A DNA stretch of 64,000 bases from Engraulis encrasicolus (lineage: Eukaryota > Chordata > Actinopteri > Clupeiformes > Engraulidae), in the NCBI RefSeq assembly GCF_034702125.1, contig NC_085865.1:46554488-46618487 (forward strand), written 5' to 3'. Positions within the stretch are counted from its first letter, which is position 1. The number at the start of each line of letters is the position of its first letter. Under the pieces are notes generated by a model. It was not told the DNA's origin and ran no database searches. It was given only the letters and a program-made list of their open reading frames with translations. Positions 49,896 through 62,999 of the stretch are shown one piece after another. The position numbers were made by a program, and so were the translations under genes.

Positions 49896-52018
49896 TGTGT
49901 GTGTGCGTGCGTGTGTGAATTCACAAGAGAGAGCTTATTGAAAGAGACTGTCCAGCCAAAACAATGTTGGTATCTGAAGGTATTTACATGTACAACAAAC
50001 ATTTAAATCTGTACTGTTCTGGCTGGAGAAGCCCAAGCAGTGCACGGAGAAGCTTCGACAACAGGTAGGCCTAATTAGGGTTCACCACAGTGGCCTATGC
50101 CAGAATCCCAACGCACTCAGATATTCAAAGTATACAAGGACTTAATAGTGAAATGCTTTTTGAATGTGCAATTCTTTAAGAGTAACCAATGTGTTACCAA
50201 CTTCTGTGAAGGAATCCTCATGCAGATGATAAACATACTGTATGCATGAGATATTGGACAAAAAAAGTCAAATTGTCTAAAACATTATTGTCCTCTGGAC
50301 AGAATGTACTATGAACACTAAACATAATATTTTTGCCACAAACATAATTAGATTTTTGTCAACATCTTTATTGTCAGGTATATCTAACAAGTTACCAACA
50401 TAATCATAGCGTTTATTACATGATATTAAGCAATCACTGTCATACATCTTTAATCTATTGTCAAGTCATTTATTGTTAATATTGTGGTCATATATTATTG
50501 TCAACCATTCAGCATTATAACAATGTTGTTAAGAAACTAACATCAAGTGCGCGATAGGAGGCCTCAGAATGGTCTCGTAACTTTCTAATTATTAAGCATT
50601 AATTCTTGGTCCAGCACTCCAGTCCTTCACTTGAGCCTGCTTTTAAGAGCAGAACCATCAGTTTGATGGTTTAAATAATTCAAGTCTGGTGGTCCTACTA
50701 TAAGGACTAACATATTCGAAGCAGATGCATTTATTTATTTCCACAACCCATGTACAAAGTACTATCCCTGCCTCATTTTCTTTTACATTGTTTTCAAGTT
50801 CCGAGTTCCATGTCTGCACATGTATCATATTCATAATTATTTAGATGTCATCACCTAAATATTTCAATGTTGTCATTCAGTGTTATTTTGTCTCACAACT
50901 TCATGTGAGCATCAGAAGTTATATTTACGTGCTTTAAATTTTAAAACACATGTAGTGCCGTCAAGACAACTGAAGAGAAGTCATTTCAGCTTTTGGCAAC
51001 ACATTTCTGTCCATCACTCAAACTCAGGACTTCTGGACTTCCAAATATGTGTCTGTCAGCTTAATTGCTGTAAGGAAATTAACTCCCCCTTTAGTCCAAA
51101 AGTGAAAACAACTACAGTCCGAGAGAGGTCTGACAAACAGATTTAAGGTAAATAACTATTTACAAAGTAGCCATGGTGCTCAGTCGATCAGCCCTTGCGT
51201 GTATTGTATAGTCTTGGTGGTGGTCTGGAACGGTGGGTGTCTTGGTGGACATGCCATGGTTATCCAAACGAAAGGGGAGACCGTGAGGTGAGGACCCTGA
51301 TGAAGGAGCTATTGCGTGGGCCTCTTAGACTGATGGACGCCCCCTCCCCAAATGTGCACCCTTCTGTCATTATCCTTCTGTGGAGGAGCAGGTGAAAAAG
51401 CACTGTGCATCACTGAGCTTCTGGTTTCTCTCCACACAGCCACCATTCTCCTCCTCATCTCCCTACATCACGCTCACACAAGTTCAGAAGGAGCCCTACT
51501 ATGACCAAGCTTCCTCCTCCATGTCAGTCGGTCATGACTTATGTGATGTTAGCTGCGATTATGGATGGAGTAGTGGTGGCGGTGGTGGTGGGGGCTTGGA
51601 GTGAGGAGTATGCACACTTTCTCAGACATTCTCTTTGGTAGAGAATCTGAAGAACACTATGGTCAAATGGTCCTGACATGGAATTTTTTAAAAAAAAGAA
51701 TTTTAAATGTGCAGACTCCTCACTCCAAAACTTCTGTCAGCCTTTGTTCTGCACCTTTGTCTAGGATGTGCGCCATCTTCACCCTCAACTGGTGGTGGTG
51801 TTGGTGGTGGTGTTGGAGGGGAGTGACACACGTTTCTGCTTCTCCACCTCACCCTTTGACCTCTCGGAGCCCTGTGGCCTCTCCCATTTCACCGCCCGTC
51901 TCACATCAGCACGGACACGGGTGGACTCGGGTGGAGAAGGCTGAGTGAGTGAGTGCGGGTGTGCGGGTGTGTTATGTGTTGATAATAAGAGGCAGATGTC
52001 ATTGGGTGGAGTGTTGAT
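49896..52018. other. Intergenic between the MYH cluster and slc22a17
   Basis: No protein homology was recognised. A short GTG-rich run occurs near 51571-51600 and a second, GGTGGTGTTGGTGG, near 51790-51815. The 3' UTR of slc22a17 should lie in the right part; no near AATAAA was found. Confidence 0.4.
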
Positions 52019-55000
52019 CTAGGTCTCAGGGTTGGGGGTGGCCAGCAAGGGCACGTTGTCCCTTCTCCTCCGGCCCAGCGGAGGGCGCCGGTACTGCTCG
52101 CCGTCGCCAAGCGTCTGGGGCAGCGGCTTCCTCTTGCTCTCGGGCAGCAGCAGGATGGACAGCACGGCCAGCAGGGCCAGCGAGGAGTAGACCACGTGGT
52201 GCAGGAAGTAGCCGTAGTGGTTGCGCAGGTCCATGAGGGGCGAGCTGAGGCGGCCCACGCAGCCCAGGGCCAGCACCGCGCCCACAAACGCACCCCTAAA
52301 GGACAGGAAATGTTATATAGAATCACATTGCACATATGTAGACGCAGTCGGCACGTCTGGCCCGCCCAGCGAAGCTGCTCGTTTTCCCCTCCGTTTCCTC
52401 TGCCAGCTGGTCAGGCCAGACGTGCCTTCTCTGGCAGTGATTGGTACCGTACAAACAGCTGGCAGAGCTTTGCTGGGCGGGCCAGACGTGCCGACTGCAT
52501 CTATCCATCAGGTAGCCAGTAGGATCTTGGAGGGTGCCATGCCAATACAGAAGCGTTTTGATTTGGGAGCTCATTTCATGAAGACACTTGTCAGAGGCGC
52601 TGCCACGTAACAAGCATATCTACATTTACTTGAGTAGAACCCAAGACAGGAATGAACCAAAGCACCCCAAGCAGAGTACCACATTGCACACATTGCCATA
52701 ATATTGCATCATCTACAATAGCATCATACAGGATGTACAGTTCTTCAGGGTGCACATAACCTTAGCAGCTCTTGCTACAGACTAGGATCAGCAGGGCTTT
52801 CCAGGGCTTATTATTATAGGCTAATGTTACATCTGAAGTACCAGAAAGCGACCAATGAACTACATCAAATTTTCCTGGTCTCCTTACAAATCACCCTTTT
52901 TTAACTTGCCCTTCAGAAATCTGCATTGCAGGACTACCCAAAGGAGTGTTTCTTTCAGCCAAAAGAGCTGAGTAGTGTAATGTGAAGTTCATGTGGCCAC
53001 TCTATTTGTATCATTCCTTACTTCTGCATTGATGATTACTTCTCCCAATCCCACGCCATAGCAGTGTCATCACATTACGATTGTTCACTCTCCAGCCACA
53101 GTGAACTTTCTTCATTGTGTTGATGTCTGTATGGTAGGCTAGTTTGCTATTCTGTATTTAGATTTAGAGATAGAGGGCACATTGCCAAGTCTGTATAAAA
53201 TGAGTATGCATAATGGTGTTGTACATTTACAAAATGAATAGTTTAAATCCAGAGCAGCTGTAAACTGATTCTAGAAGCATGCCTGGCTAATTTAAGATTA
53301 TTCAGATCTTATGGTCCGCATATACAAAAAAAAGTCCCCATGACATCCCCCAGTGTCCCCCATGAGACACTAATGTTGTTGGACCACCTTTAGATTTGAT
53401 TATGCCACCCATTTGGTGTTGAATTGTTTCAATTACTTGAATGTCTGGATCTATTTTCTTCCAGTGTTATAAATTACATTTTCACCAAGGTCTTGTATTG
53501 ATGACGGTAGAATCTGAATGCTGTTCAAAGCCTTTTCCAGCATATCCTTAAGATTCTCACTGAGGTTGATGTCTGGACTCTATGGTGGCCAAACCATGTA
53601 TGAAAAGGATGTCTCATGTATGTGTGTCTCATGGGGACTTTGGTGGCCAGGCTGTGTACAATTTTACATTATAAATGTTATAAATGGTGCAAAATGACCA
53701 ACCTATTTGACTCTTACATATATTACATATATAACTGAATGTTGATGAAATTTAAGTTTAATGCTACAAAACCTCTAGAAAGCATACCGGTAACTGGAAC
53801 AAAGGATTTGCTGAGTACAGCATTCCTACCCCAAAAAGTATGTCAGGAGCTTGCTGTTTCTATATTAGTAAATTGATAAGTCATCAGTAAATTGCACTGA
53901 AAAAACTGTGCTATATTTAGTGCTGTTCTGAGTAAGGGTTTCTTTTAGTGTAATGGAAAACCACAACAACACAAGTAATGATGTTAAGAAAGATCTACAT
54001 GTGTGGATCATTTCCTTAGTATGCCTTACCTGATAACAGTGGGCATGATCTCGGCCGTGAAGAAGATACACAGGTGGGCCGCGGCCTGAGAGGCGAAGAG
54101 CCCCATCACAGAGAACACAGTGATGGCCGACTCTGACAGATCTGCAGGGAAACACAGAAGGCAACAGGGATTGATGCACGAGAGCATAGTGAAGGCTCCG
54201 CATGAAAGACTAGCTGTTAACTAAAAAGGGTCAGCCGTGGCCTAGTGGTTAGAGAGTTGGTCTTTCAATCTAGGGGTTGCCGGTTCGAATCCCCCCTGAC
54301 CTCTCCCTACATCTCCATCCATGGCTGAAGTGCCCTTGAGCAAGGCACCTAACCCCACATTGCTCCAGGGACTGTAACCAATATCCGTCAAAAATAATAG
54401 TTGTAAGTCGCTTTGAATAAATGAAAGTGTCAGCTAAGTGTAATGTAATGTCATGTAATGCAACTCAACATTCATGTCTAGGTCAATCAGCTGTCTTCAC
54501 CTCCCTGTGTTATGGATCAGTAACACCAGCCATGTTTTGTGGCTATAGCTGGACTGAGGACAGGGCCCAAAGTTTGATTGTTACATTTCAAATAATACAT
54601 TATACTTGTAGTTCTATCAGACTGAAGTGTTGTGGGTACAGCAAGTAACCTTGAATCTATCTATGGTATGTCTCTGGATGGGACCCACACAGTGAAGGGC
54701 AACAGAAGACAAGCTTTTTCTAGTAAAGCTATAGCCATAAGCTACCACATGGTGGCAGCAGAGCGCAGGGCCATAAAAAGAGAGCATGGCGTGATATTTC
54801 CAAGCTGCTGCCCACAAAAGAACTGAGTGATACTGACACATAAACCATCTTGAAAAGAAGCAGCAAATCGTAGTCTGGCTTTGACATGCTAGAGTGTTAC
54901 TTCGGGTCACAGCAAAAATGCTACTCCCAGCCCAGTCAGTCAGCTGCACCACACACACACTTACACTCCATTAGTCCCAGGAGAATGAGTGAGGCCAGTC

Positions 55001-57491
55001 CCGTCAGCGTCATGGCCAGGAGCAGAATTCCGCGGCGGCCACACCTGTTGACGGTCGCCCATAGCAACAGCCAGGCACCGCCCCCTGCGCAGACGGAGAG
55101 CAGGTAGGTCCAGTAGAAGCTGGGGGTGGTGCCTCTGACGTCGCCGCGGAAAGAACTATAGCAGTGGCTGATTCCATGGGAGATAAACCTGACGGGATAG
55201 ACAAGGAAACAAACATGGCTCATTTTCCACTGTTGTGTACTAACATCCCTCAACAAACAAGCTGAGGGACACACTGCACCACATACGCTACCTGTCTAGC
55301 TCACTCACAAGAGCTGAGATTTGGCCCATTAACCACAAGTACAGAACACACAAATCACTGTAGGCCTATGCTACAAATTCAAGTGCAGTACACTATGTTA
55401 AGTATAAACAAACATAGGTCATAGTATATTCAATCGGATTCTAATTTAATCACATTCTAATTTAATAATTAATCGCATTCTAAACTTCCTTAAAGTGCCA
55501 ACGAGCTGCTGAAGTTCACCTGTCAAAAGTAAGTAATCTGCAAATAAAGTATTTGGGATAGTATACTTAAGTCTGAATATTTCAAATAGTATAAATACTT
55601 TCACACAATCAGCACAGAAAATCTTTAGAGAGCCGCTCCCCAAAGCTACTGTACATTTAGACTGTAAAACAGTGTGGCACGTAATGCATGGTCAACAGTC
55701 CAGTGCAGTGAGCTCAGGGAGGGATTGACTGACTGGCTGGCATGTTGACTTACGAGGTGAAGCCCAGCACGCAGATGTTCTTCCAGATGTTCCTGCTGTG
55801 GACGAGCTCGTGGAAGGACAATTGTGGGCGGCTGGAGGAGGGCTGCTCAGACTCCAACTCTGTGTGTGTGGAAGAGAAGTAAGTAAGTTAGTAAGTAAAA
55901 AAACAGTGTAAATTGACCAAAGTGCTGTACAGCATGTAACTAAAATGATAATCAAAACAGTATAACAATTTTAGCAGCATAATAAAACATTTTTGCGGCA
56001 TAAGGGCAGTAAGCAAAAATAATAATAATAATAATCAAAAAAATAAATATATATTCAGTATAAAGTGTTAAAGGGCATAAAGGTAAGAACTAAGAAGCAA
56101 AGGTTAAGGTATAAAAATACGTTTTTAGTCTGGATTTAAAAGTAGAGGTAGTGGGGGCGAGTATAATGGGGGGCAAATCATTCCAGAGGCGTGGAGCTGC
56201 CACAGCGAAGGCTGAGCAGAGCAGAGGAGGAAGAACATCACCGCAATGACATGATGAGGCAGTCTGTAATTACAGACCACAGCCTGCCTGCCTGCCTGCC
56301 TGCCCTCATGGGCCAATAGCAAGACCATGAGCTGTGTGTACAGTACACAGGGCTGCTCAGAACAACAAACACACATGGCCCTTGCACATGGTCTTCGACT
56401 GGGAAATACTGTACTTAAGATTTTTTTTGTTACTGTTTACTAGTCTAGGCAGGCCTTGCTAGACCCACATCAAGATGAGATGGGCCTAGGAAGTACAAGT
56501 CTCTCACCAACTAAAGTATCTGACATGAGGTAGGAATACAACATTAGCACCAGAGAAAGTGGAACCACGTGGATTACTGTTTTGTGGTTTGGTCTTTCAG
56601 AAGCTAAACCTCAGTTTTTTTAAGTAGACCAGGGGCGTGTAGTAAGAAGTTGGTTCAGTAGTAAACCAGGTTAAGTTAACCTTGTGGTAGAGGTAAATAA
56701 TCTAATAGAAGAGCCTAGAGTCCTCATGTTCTTAACTAAATGATACCTGCAGGTAAATCTACAAGTATTAGCAGGTTTCGCCTTCCACTTCCTTTAGGTT
56801 AACAAAGCCTGGTTTATCACTTAAAGGGACACTGTGCAGGAAATGGTCAAAAAAGGTACTGCAACTATGTTGCTTATTGAAATTGGGCTGCCTATTGCCA
56901 AATTTGATCTTTCCATAAGAGTTTACTAAGTATTAAACAAATATTTTCTAGTATGGTCCAAGTAGAGTCATTTTTGCAGCTAAAAATGGCTATTCTTGGA
57001 AATTCAAAATGGCGGACCATGGAGAAGATCCCCCTTTTCATGTATGAAAAGTGCTGTTTTTCCAGTCATAATGAATACTTAGAATTTGATGCTGGTGGTA
57101 AGTATTCATGAAAAAGGTAACATTAGTGAATGGGCAACATGAATTCTGGAAATAAACAACTAAAAATCTCACACAGTGTCCCTTTAACCATGTTCTTAGT
57201 AGTATACCCCGCTGGTCTTCTTATACGTAGCTGTAGGTGTCTACTGACCTGTGAAGCTCTCGTCATCCCTCTCCCGGTTGCTGTCTCTCCTCTCGCTGAA
57301 CGAGTTCATGTCCCCAGACCTCTCAGACAGCAGCAGCCAGCGTGGAGACTCTGGGAACACCCCGGGAATGCTGCCACAAGCACAAACAAACAACAGAAAC
57401 AAACAAAAACATTGAGCTATTCCCCAAACACTGGCTTCACTGGCATTACTTCATTTTGGCATCAAAGTTGATGAATGAAGACGGATTGGTG

Positions 57492-57526
<35 letters not shown>

Positions 57527-58076
57527 TCATGATATGAATTAAAGATAATCAGACATTTTGTTTTGTCTTCACACTTGACACCAGACAGTCAAAGGAATAG
57601 AAATGGCGAAAAATAATAAGTACAGAAAATTATAGCTAAATCGTATGTTCAATCATAAAATAATTTTTAGACTGACATCAATTCAGCTGATAGTCGACTA
57701 TTGAGATACAGTACCTGTAACTGATGTGTACATTTACTTAGTTAGACCAAAGTGATTGGCAACGTATGGCTACCTATGAAGACAGACATGTGAATGACAG
57801 CTAATAGCTGATGACTGAAGCAAACATATGGGAGGCACCAAGGGCCCTGGGAGATCAATATGGCGTATTGACAAGGAGAGAGGATGTCCGGCTGCATTAT
57901 ATCCCGCTGCACTGCCCATCCCCTTGTTCTTGCAACAGCTCACTCAAAGGTGTAGTCTATGTGATACACTGGTATATACTGTATGCCATATGCTCAGTGA
58001 TGACCAGTTACCAATCTTAAAATGCATACTCTTTTGCAGTGTGAGTGTGTCAGTGTAATTGTAATTATAACCAACA

Positions 58077-58111
<35 letters not shown>

Positions 58112-60384
58112 TCATTTCATTTATGTATCTATTATACACCTATAATATGATGTAATAAAAGAAATCTGGAATCTAAAGAAGAGTAAACCCACAATGCTAC
58201 GGCGCAGTGCACCCATGCACGTTGCCATAGAGGAGCAACTTGCCCATGGGGAGCCAGCCAGGTTCGAGTCCAGCCGGCCTGGGCCATTTTCTAGGTGTAG
58301 GGGTGTACATCACAGCCTCCATGGCGATACGATTCGATATCGATTTCTTGAGGCAGCGATTCTTTTTTTTTCTCTTCATTTTTCCACTTCTATTATGTTA
58401 TGGAGCTAGGGCATTGCACAGGGGCCAGTGATTTGATTACTTTCGATACTTAAGAATGCCTGATCATCGATGATTATTTACAGCCCTATTTCCTAGTCCC
58501 ACCCCATCTCTCCCTCCTCCCACTTGCTTCCTGTCTCTCTTCACTGTTTCTGACTGCAATAATGTCCCCAAACGCCTATAAAAATGATATGCTCTAAAAA
58601 AGCAGACTAACCCCACTGAGTACAGCTTACCCGTAGCAGAGGAAGAGTATGAGGGGAGCGGCCCCCGTCCCCAGTAGGCCCCTCCACGTCTGGCAACCCA
58701 GGGCCACGCCCAGCAACAACAGCTCCCCGGTAAACGTCGTCAGGCCCGCTATCACGGTGACCAGAAGTCGCAGCGAAGGGTCGCAGAGTTCTAGACCTGT
58801 CAGTCAAAACAAACACAGGTGAGAGGCATGAGGGGGGGGCTTATGGTGGCTTGCTTCACACACGCTGAGGACAACATTAAATAGGGATTACATCAGCCTG
58901 GACCAGGAATTACTGTAGACTGCAGTAATCAACTACAGCATGCTGATTAAATTCTCCACAGTTAAATGGCTCACAACAAAGGCGCATAGGCGGCAGAAAA
59001 AATAACACCTGCAGGGCCAGTGTAATCTTTTTTCCATCAAACACCATTAAAAACTGGACCATGGCGACGAAAAAAGTCAGACTCAAAGGCTTTTTCGCTC
59101 CAGCCCAAGGCTACAGGGTTAAGAGCAGGACTTTCCATCAGCGTTTAGTGGTAAAGGTTTATCAGCACGCGGGAATTAAATTTCCATGCTGGCTGATGGC
59201 TTTGAGAGCTCTACTTTGTCAAACCCAGCCCAGCAGCTCTATTTACGTTCTGCCTCTGGGAAACTGAAACTCATTGCAACAGCTACTGCACAGTGACTAT
59301 GCATTAAAGGCTGAAACCGGTTATTGCATACTTATTGTATGTCTTCTTGTGGTCGAATGCCTCGGTATCTTACTGTATACTTTAATGTAAATGTATGTGC
59401 TTGTATGTGGATGGAAACTACATTGCCCACTTAAGCCATAATGCCCATATACTGTACATGTATGCTGTATACTTTTTGCGGGCCTAGATATTACTGCATG
59501 GGCTTATGTCCATTTCATGCTGTTATGCCATTTCTCTATATGGGCCTATTTACATTACAACTAAACTATTTGGTTATTTACTGTAAACATAAAGGTCCTG
59601 ATGAGTCCTAATGTATGTTACTGTGTACTGACTCCATGTAGAGAGTAAGGTGTTGGCTGGCTCAGAGCAATGCTAAAATATTTGGCCAGTCTCATCATCA
59701 GTGTACAGTGTAAATCGTAAATATCAGCATATCACATGGGTGGCCATGGTACAGAGCAGGCAAGATTTCAAGTCCAAAGTGCATTACTGTAAGTCAGTCA
59801 TCCAGCGATCCAATCATTTCAGACAAACCCATATGTATACTCACTTGTGATCTGATATTAAAAGTGAGTTACAGCCATGTTTGAGGTAGAGGATGAGGTA
59901 GGTTCATGAGTGTTGCAGAGTCGGGTGGACTTGTGAGGTACTTGTGTGGTTTTTATGACTGAGGCGTACTATGACTGCAGAGTTAGACTGAAACAGACAA
60001 TTACAGTATGTGAGTTGAAGTAGACGTGTACTGAAGTGGATTTGTGAGGTAGAGTGTGCCATCTAAAGAAAGAAGTGTATACTGCCCGACAAAGACAAAG
60101 GCCTAATTACACATTTTGTCAGAATTGAGTTTAGACTGTCCTCGATTATAAGTCGCTTTAGTAATAAAGCGTCTGCCAAATGCAAAGTAATGTAATGTAG
60201 ACTGAAAATGGTCTTCATTACACCTCCGTTGTCTTATGACAAAGTCTTATGGTCCAAATGCATGAGATACTGTTTTGTCAAATTTGCAGTAACTACAATT
60301 TCCAACCTAATACAGAGGCTTTAAAGGCATTTTGCCTTTGTAGGGCAGTGTAGAGGCAGAATTAAGTGACTCATGTGGAGAGTG

Positions 60385-60474
<90 letters not shown>

Positions 60475-62623
60475 CGTAAGTCTGAGGTAGACTCACGTGT
60501 GATGTAGAGAGTGAGGTAGACTCCGGCGCTGGCGGTGGCCAGACAGAAGCGCATGACGATGAAGATGGGCGGGGAGGGAGCGACGCACACCAGCACGCCA
60601 AACACCACCGAGAGCGTCAGGGAGGAGAGCAGCGCTTTCAGTCGCCCCAGCCTGAGACAGGAAGAGGGAGGAGAGTTTATTTGCCACACACAGTACAGTC
60701 CAGTGCTAATAATCTGTACACAGCTGGCATTGACATTGCTGTCTGGCAATTTCACATTCAGAAAGTGAAAAACCTGCCACTGCCAGAGTTTCTTTCCAAA
60801 CACATGGGACTTCACTTCACTTCACTGTCTTGAGGGCTCATTATGTTTCATTTATTCAGGGCTGGTTGCATCAAATTTGGGGCAGGGCTTTTACATCCTG
60901 AACCTGATATTGACAATTCTGCCGGTTGCACAGAAAGGCAAGACTTACTAAGAATACTAACAGAGAAAACAAAGACTATAATTAGTAATACACTATAAAA
61001 AACATTTGGATTATTCTGCTGATTATTATTGTTCGCTGTCCAGAGACATATAGTACAGCACCAGGTGGAGCCATAGCTTTTACAATGTCATGTCTATGAG
61101 GACTCTCATTCCTCCATGACATTTCAGTCAAATGACTTTAGCTGTAGGCCAATGGAACAAAATAGAAGTCCCATTGCCCACAACTAAACTCTTTTGAGGT
61201 TTAAACTGACATCTACACAGTCATGGCTTGAACATTGGAGAGAGGAAGAGGAAGAGGAAGAGGATGCAAGCTTACGACACGAGCCTATAAACGAAATCAC
61301 AGCCTAGTTTACCTCACAAACACACTCCCCACTGGGACGCAGCAGTCGGCAAGAACAATGGACAACAAACATTGCGTCATACGCTTGTCAACACCCACCA
61401 TAACAAGCAAGCCAAGAATAGGAACAATTAGCATGTCTTCCTCTCCTATTCCTGGCCCTTTAAGATCCTTGCCTGGGGCCTCTCGCTTAACTCTGTATTT
61501 ACTGTAAATTCACTAATATAATAATCAGCTTTGATTTTTGGAAACGACGACAAAATAGCTACACAGAAACATGAATGAAATGTTGCAGACCAACAGACCA
61601 AATGTTGCAGACTGGACCATGTGACTAAGCAAACTAACCCAACAATAGCACAATTTACCCTTGACTTGAGAAATGATAGCATGACAATAACAGTCCATGA
61701 ACCCTAACAAAATGTGAGTGCTACGGTAAGTGCTTTCCTTAACAATAGTAAGGGTTGGTAACAAGAACACGGTTTGTAGGCCTAATCAGGAAGTTTTAAA
61801 TGTCCTCCCAAGGGTATATTCTTCCTGGATGAACATGTACTGTATTGTATGTGTTGTGCTTTCTATGAGAGAAGTGCTGTGGCACACTGGCCCTAAATCT
61901 TAGTTATTTGGTGCAAGCACAAGCACCCACCACTGACATTTCAATGTGACTACATATTCTTCAGAGTCCAAATGTTGTGGATTTTCAGAGTTTAAAGACA
62001 TAAAAGTGAAAGTGCATATGGATTGACTTTTTTGCATGTGTCATGAATTGCTATTCCTCAATCAAAACACAAAACAAAAATTTAAATTCACTTTGGCATG
62101 CGTCATGATGTATCGCTCTTCCTCATGTAAGACAAGTGTAAATGCACATGGATTGACCTCTGCAGATGTCATGATGATGTTAGGACTGTAACCGAGAAAT
62201 CGGGATACAACTTCACGATACTGTATCGCGATGCAAGGAGGCATAATCATGATACGTCCATTCAAAGTTTTATTGCATTTCAGTCCAGAAAACAACCACA
62301 TGATATGATGTGATAGTGCTTCAAATCATCATAATTATTAATTGTAAACTTTTTTATATTATTAGTAGCCTCTTGTAACCTATTCTACCTATAAACTATC
62401 ATAGTTCTCATAGATTTCAAAAATCGTGGGGGGGTATCGAACCATATGTAAAAAATCATGATATGAACCGAATGAGTGCATAGTTACAGCCCTAGATGAT
62501 GTGCATTTTTTCCCCTCACCGGTCTGCAGTGAATCCAAAGCCCAGGTATCCGACGAGGGCCCCCAGTATGAAGCAGACTTCCTCCAGGGGCACCAGCCAG
62601 TACTGCCCACACACCAGGTCCCA
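52019..62623 (-). CDS. slc22a17: SLC22A17-like organic cation transporter family protein, exons 2-9 (5' partial)
   Basis: Major facilitator superfamily, SLC22 branch. Mammalian SLC22A17 is described as a brain-type organic cation transporter homologue and lipocalin-2 receptor at the plasma membrane. Exons in transcript order: 62623-62520, 60651-60497, 58796-58631, 57370-57249, 55859-55754, 55188-54965, 54141-54030, 52295-52019; all phases agree. Landmarks are WDLVC at the start, RLELCDP-type [75 protein letters not shown] and the C-terminal [12 protein letters not shown], then TAG. These fit SLC22A17 better than SLC22A23 or SLC22A31. The 421 codons present lack exon 1 (N-terminus and first extracellular loop), expected beyond 64000. 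The N-terminal signature ADRLGRLK departs from the usual DRxGRR. Confidence 0.85.
52344..52498. mobile_element. Short palindromic MITE near the slc22a17 last-exon acceptor
   Basis: Begins GCAGTCGGCACGTCTGGCCC and ends with the inverted sequence. Inverted similarity extends about 35 bp, and a TGCCAGCTG/CAGCTGGCA pair lies inside. It starts 49 bp upstream of the exon 9 acceptor (exon edge 52295), where a branch point is expected. Confidence 0.8.
53330..53645. mobile_element. Decayed Tc1-like fragment
   Basis: Contains segments typical of fish Tc1 elements: TTGGACCACCTTTAG, TGATTATGCCACCCAT, TTTTCACCAAG-TCTTG, GATGTCTGGACTC and TATGGTGGCCAAACCATG. On the minus strand these correspond to transposase coding sequence, but stops and gaps prevent a frame. 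Lies in the last slc22a17 intron. Confidence 0.6.
54228..54455 (+). mobile_element. tRNA-derived SINE (V-SINE-like)
   Basis: Has A box TGGCCTAGTGG and B box GGTTCGAAT in a tRNA-like head, a central CCCTTGAGCAAGGCACCTAACCC segment typical of vertebrate V-SINE cores, and a 3' tail AAGTCGCTTTGAATAAA...AATGTAATG repeats. It is not a functional tRNA gene because the cloverleaf is degenerate and fused to the SINE body. Intronic in slc22a17. Confidence 0.85.
56020..56260. repeat. Probable interspersed repeat fragment in slc22a17 intron
   Basis: The stretch with TTTTTAGTCTGGATTTAAAAGTAGAG and ATTCCAGAGGCGTGGAGCTGCC resembles a frequent teleost dispersed repeat. I cannot name the family or the ends. 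Confidence 0.35.
56821..57187. mobile_element. TTAA-bounded MITE with GGGACACTGTG ends
   Basis: Borders are TTAA (56821-56824, 57184-57187), ends AGGGACACTGTG and inverse CACAGTGTCCCT. Internal segments match 24645-24966 and the middle of 6598-7116. TTAA duplication is the piggyBac signature. No transposase. Confidence 0.85.
57493..57527. repeat. (GAT)n microsatellite
   Basis: Uninterrupted GAT repeats in an slc22a17 intron. Confidence 0.95.
58180..58560 (+). mobile_element. tRNA-derived SINE interrupted by a hAT-like MITE
   Basis: The left piece has a tRNA-like head with B box GGTTCGAGTCC (about 58262-58272); the right piece (from about 58495) is the C/T-rich SINE body. Between them, TAGGGGTGTACATCA and TTTACAGCCCTA are imperfect inverted ends, with flanking TTTTCTAG and TTTCCTAG as an imperfect 8-bp duplication. 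Confidence 0.55.
58797..60370. other. slc22a17 intron, mostly unassigned
   Basis: A 3' SINE/LINE tail (AAGTCGCTTTAGTAATAAAGCGTCTGCC, in two parts) lies near 60140-60200. The rest holds nothing recognised. Confidence 0.4.
60388..60473. repeat. (GT)n microsatellite beside slc22a17 exon 3
   Basis: About 43 uninterrupted GT units ending some 24 bp from the exon edge at 60497, on the donor side of exon 3. Frames through it are artefacts. Confidence 0.95.
60652..62172. other. slc22a17 intron 2, nothing recognised
   Basis: No exon, RNA gene or delimited element was recognised up to the hAT insertion. Confidence 0.4.
62173..62502. mobile_element. hAT-type MITE with perfect 8-bp duplication
   Basis: The element at 62181-62494 has inverted ends TAGGACTGTAAC and GTTACAGCCCTA (one mismatch). 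GATGATGT flanks it at 62173-62180 and 62495-62502. It sits 17 bp from the slc22a17 exon 2 donor. Confidence 0.88.
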
Positions 62624-62640
62624 CTGGGCCCACAGGAAGC

Positions 62641-62785
62641 AGCGGAGAGGAGAGGAGAGGAGAGGAGAGGAGAGGAGAGGAGGGGAGGGGAGGGGAGAGG
62701 AGGGAGGGGAGGGGAGGGGAGGTGAGCGGAGGGGAGTGGAGGAGAGGGGAGAGGAGAGAGGAGAGGAGAGGAGAGGAGAGGAGGG
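62641..62785. repeat. (GGAGA)n-type minisatellite at an slc22a17 acceptor
   Basis: Purine-rich GGAGA/GGGGA repeats on the plus strand become a CTCTCC tract on the transcribed strand, directly upstream of the exon 2 acceptor at 62624. It would act as an extended pyrimidine tract. Confidence 0.9.
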
Positions 62786-62869
62786 CAGCCGGGACGCAGC
62801 AGCCAGGAAACCAGGGACACGCAAATGGGACAGAGGTCAGTAATAGGAAACAATACAGCACATTACGAG

Positions 62870-62915
62870 ACCACACACACAGACACACACACAGACACAC
62901 AGACACAGACACACA

Positions 62916-62999
<84 letters not shown>

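Noticed and set aside
51571..51815. GGT/GGC-rich runs as coding or G-quadruplex elements
   Set aside because: Short, not conserved in any visible way, and without coding context; too weak to call.
54228..54300. Possible tRNA gene on the plus strand
   Set aside because: The tRNA-like head runs straight into a V-SINE-type core and tail, so it is a SINE promoter.
60321..60815. Long minus-strand frame with many HT repeats
   Set aside because: It is a translation of the GT microsatellite fused to the true slc22a17 exon at 60497-60651; only the exon part is real.
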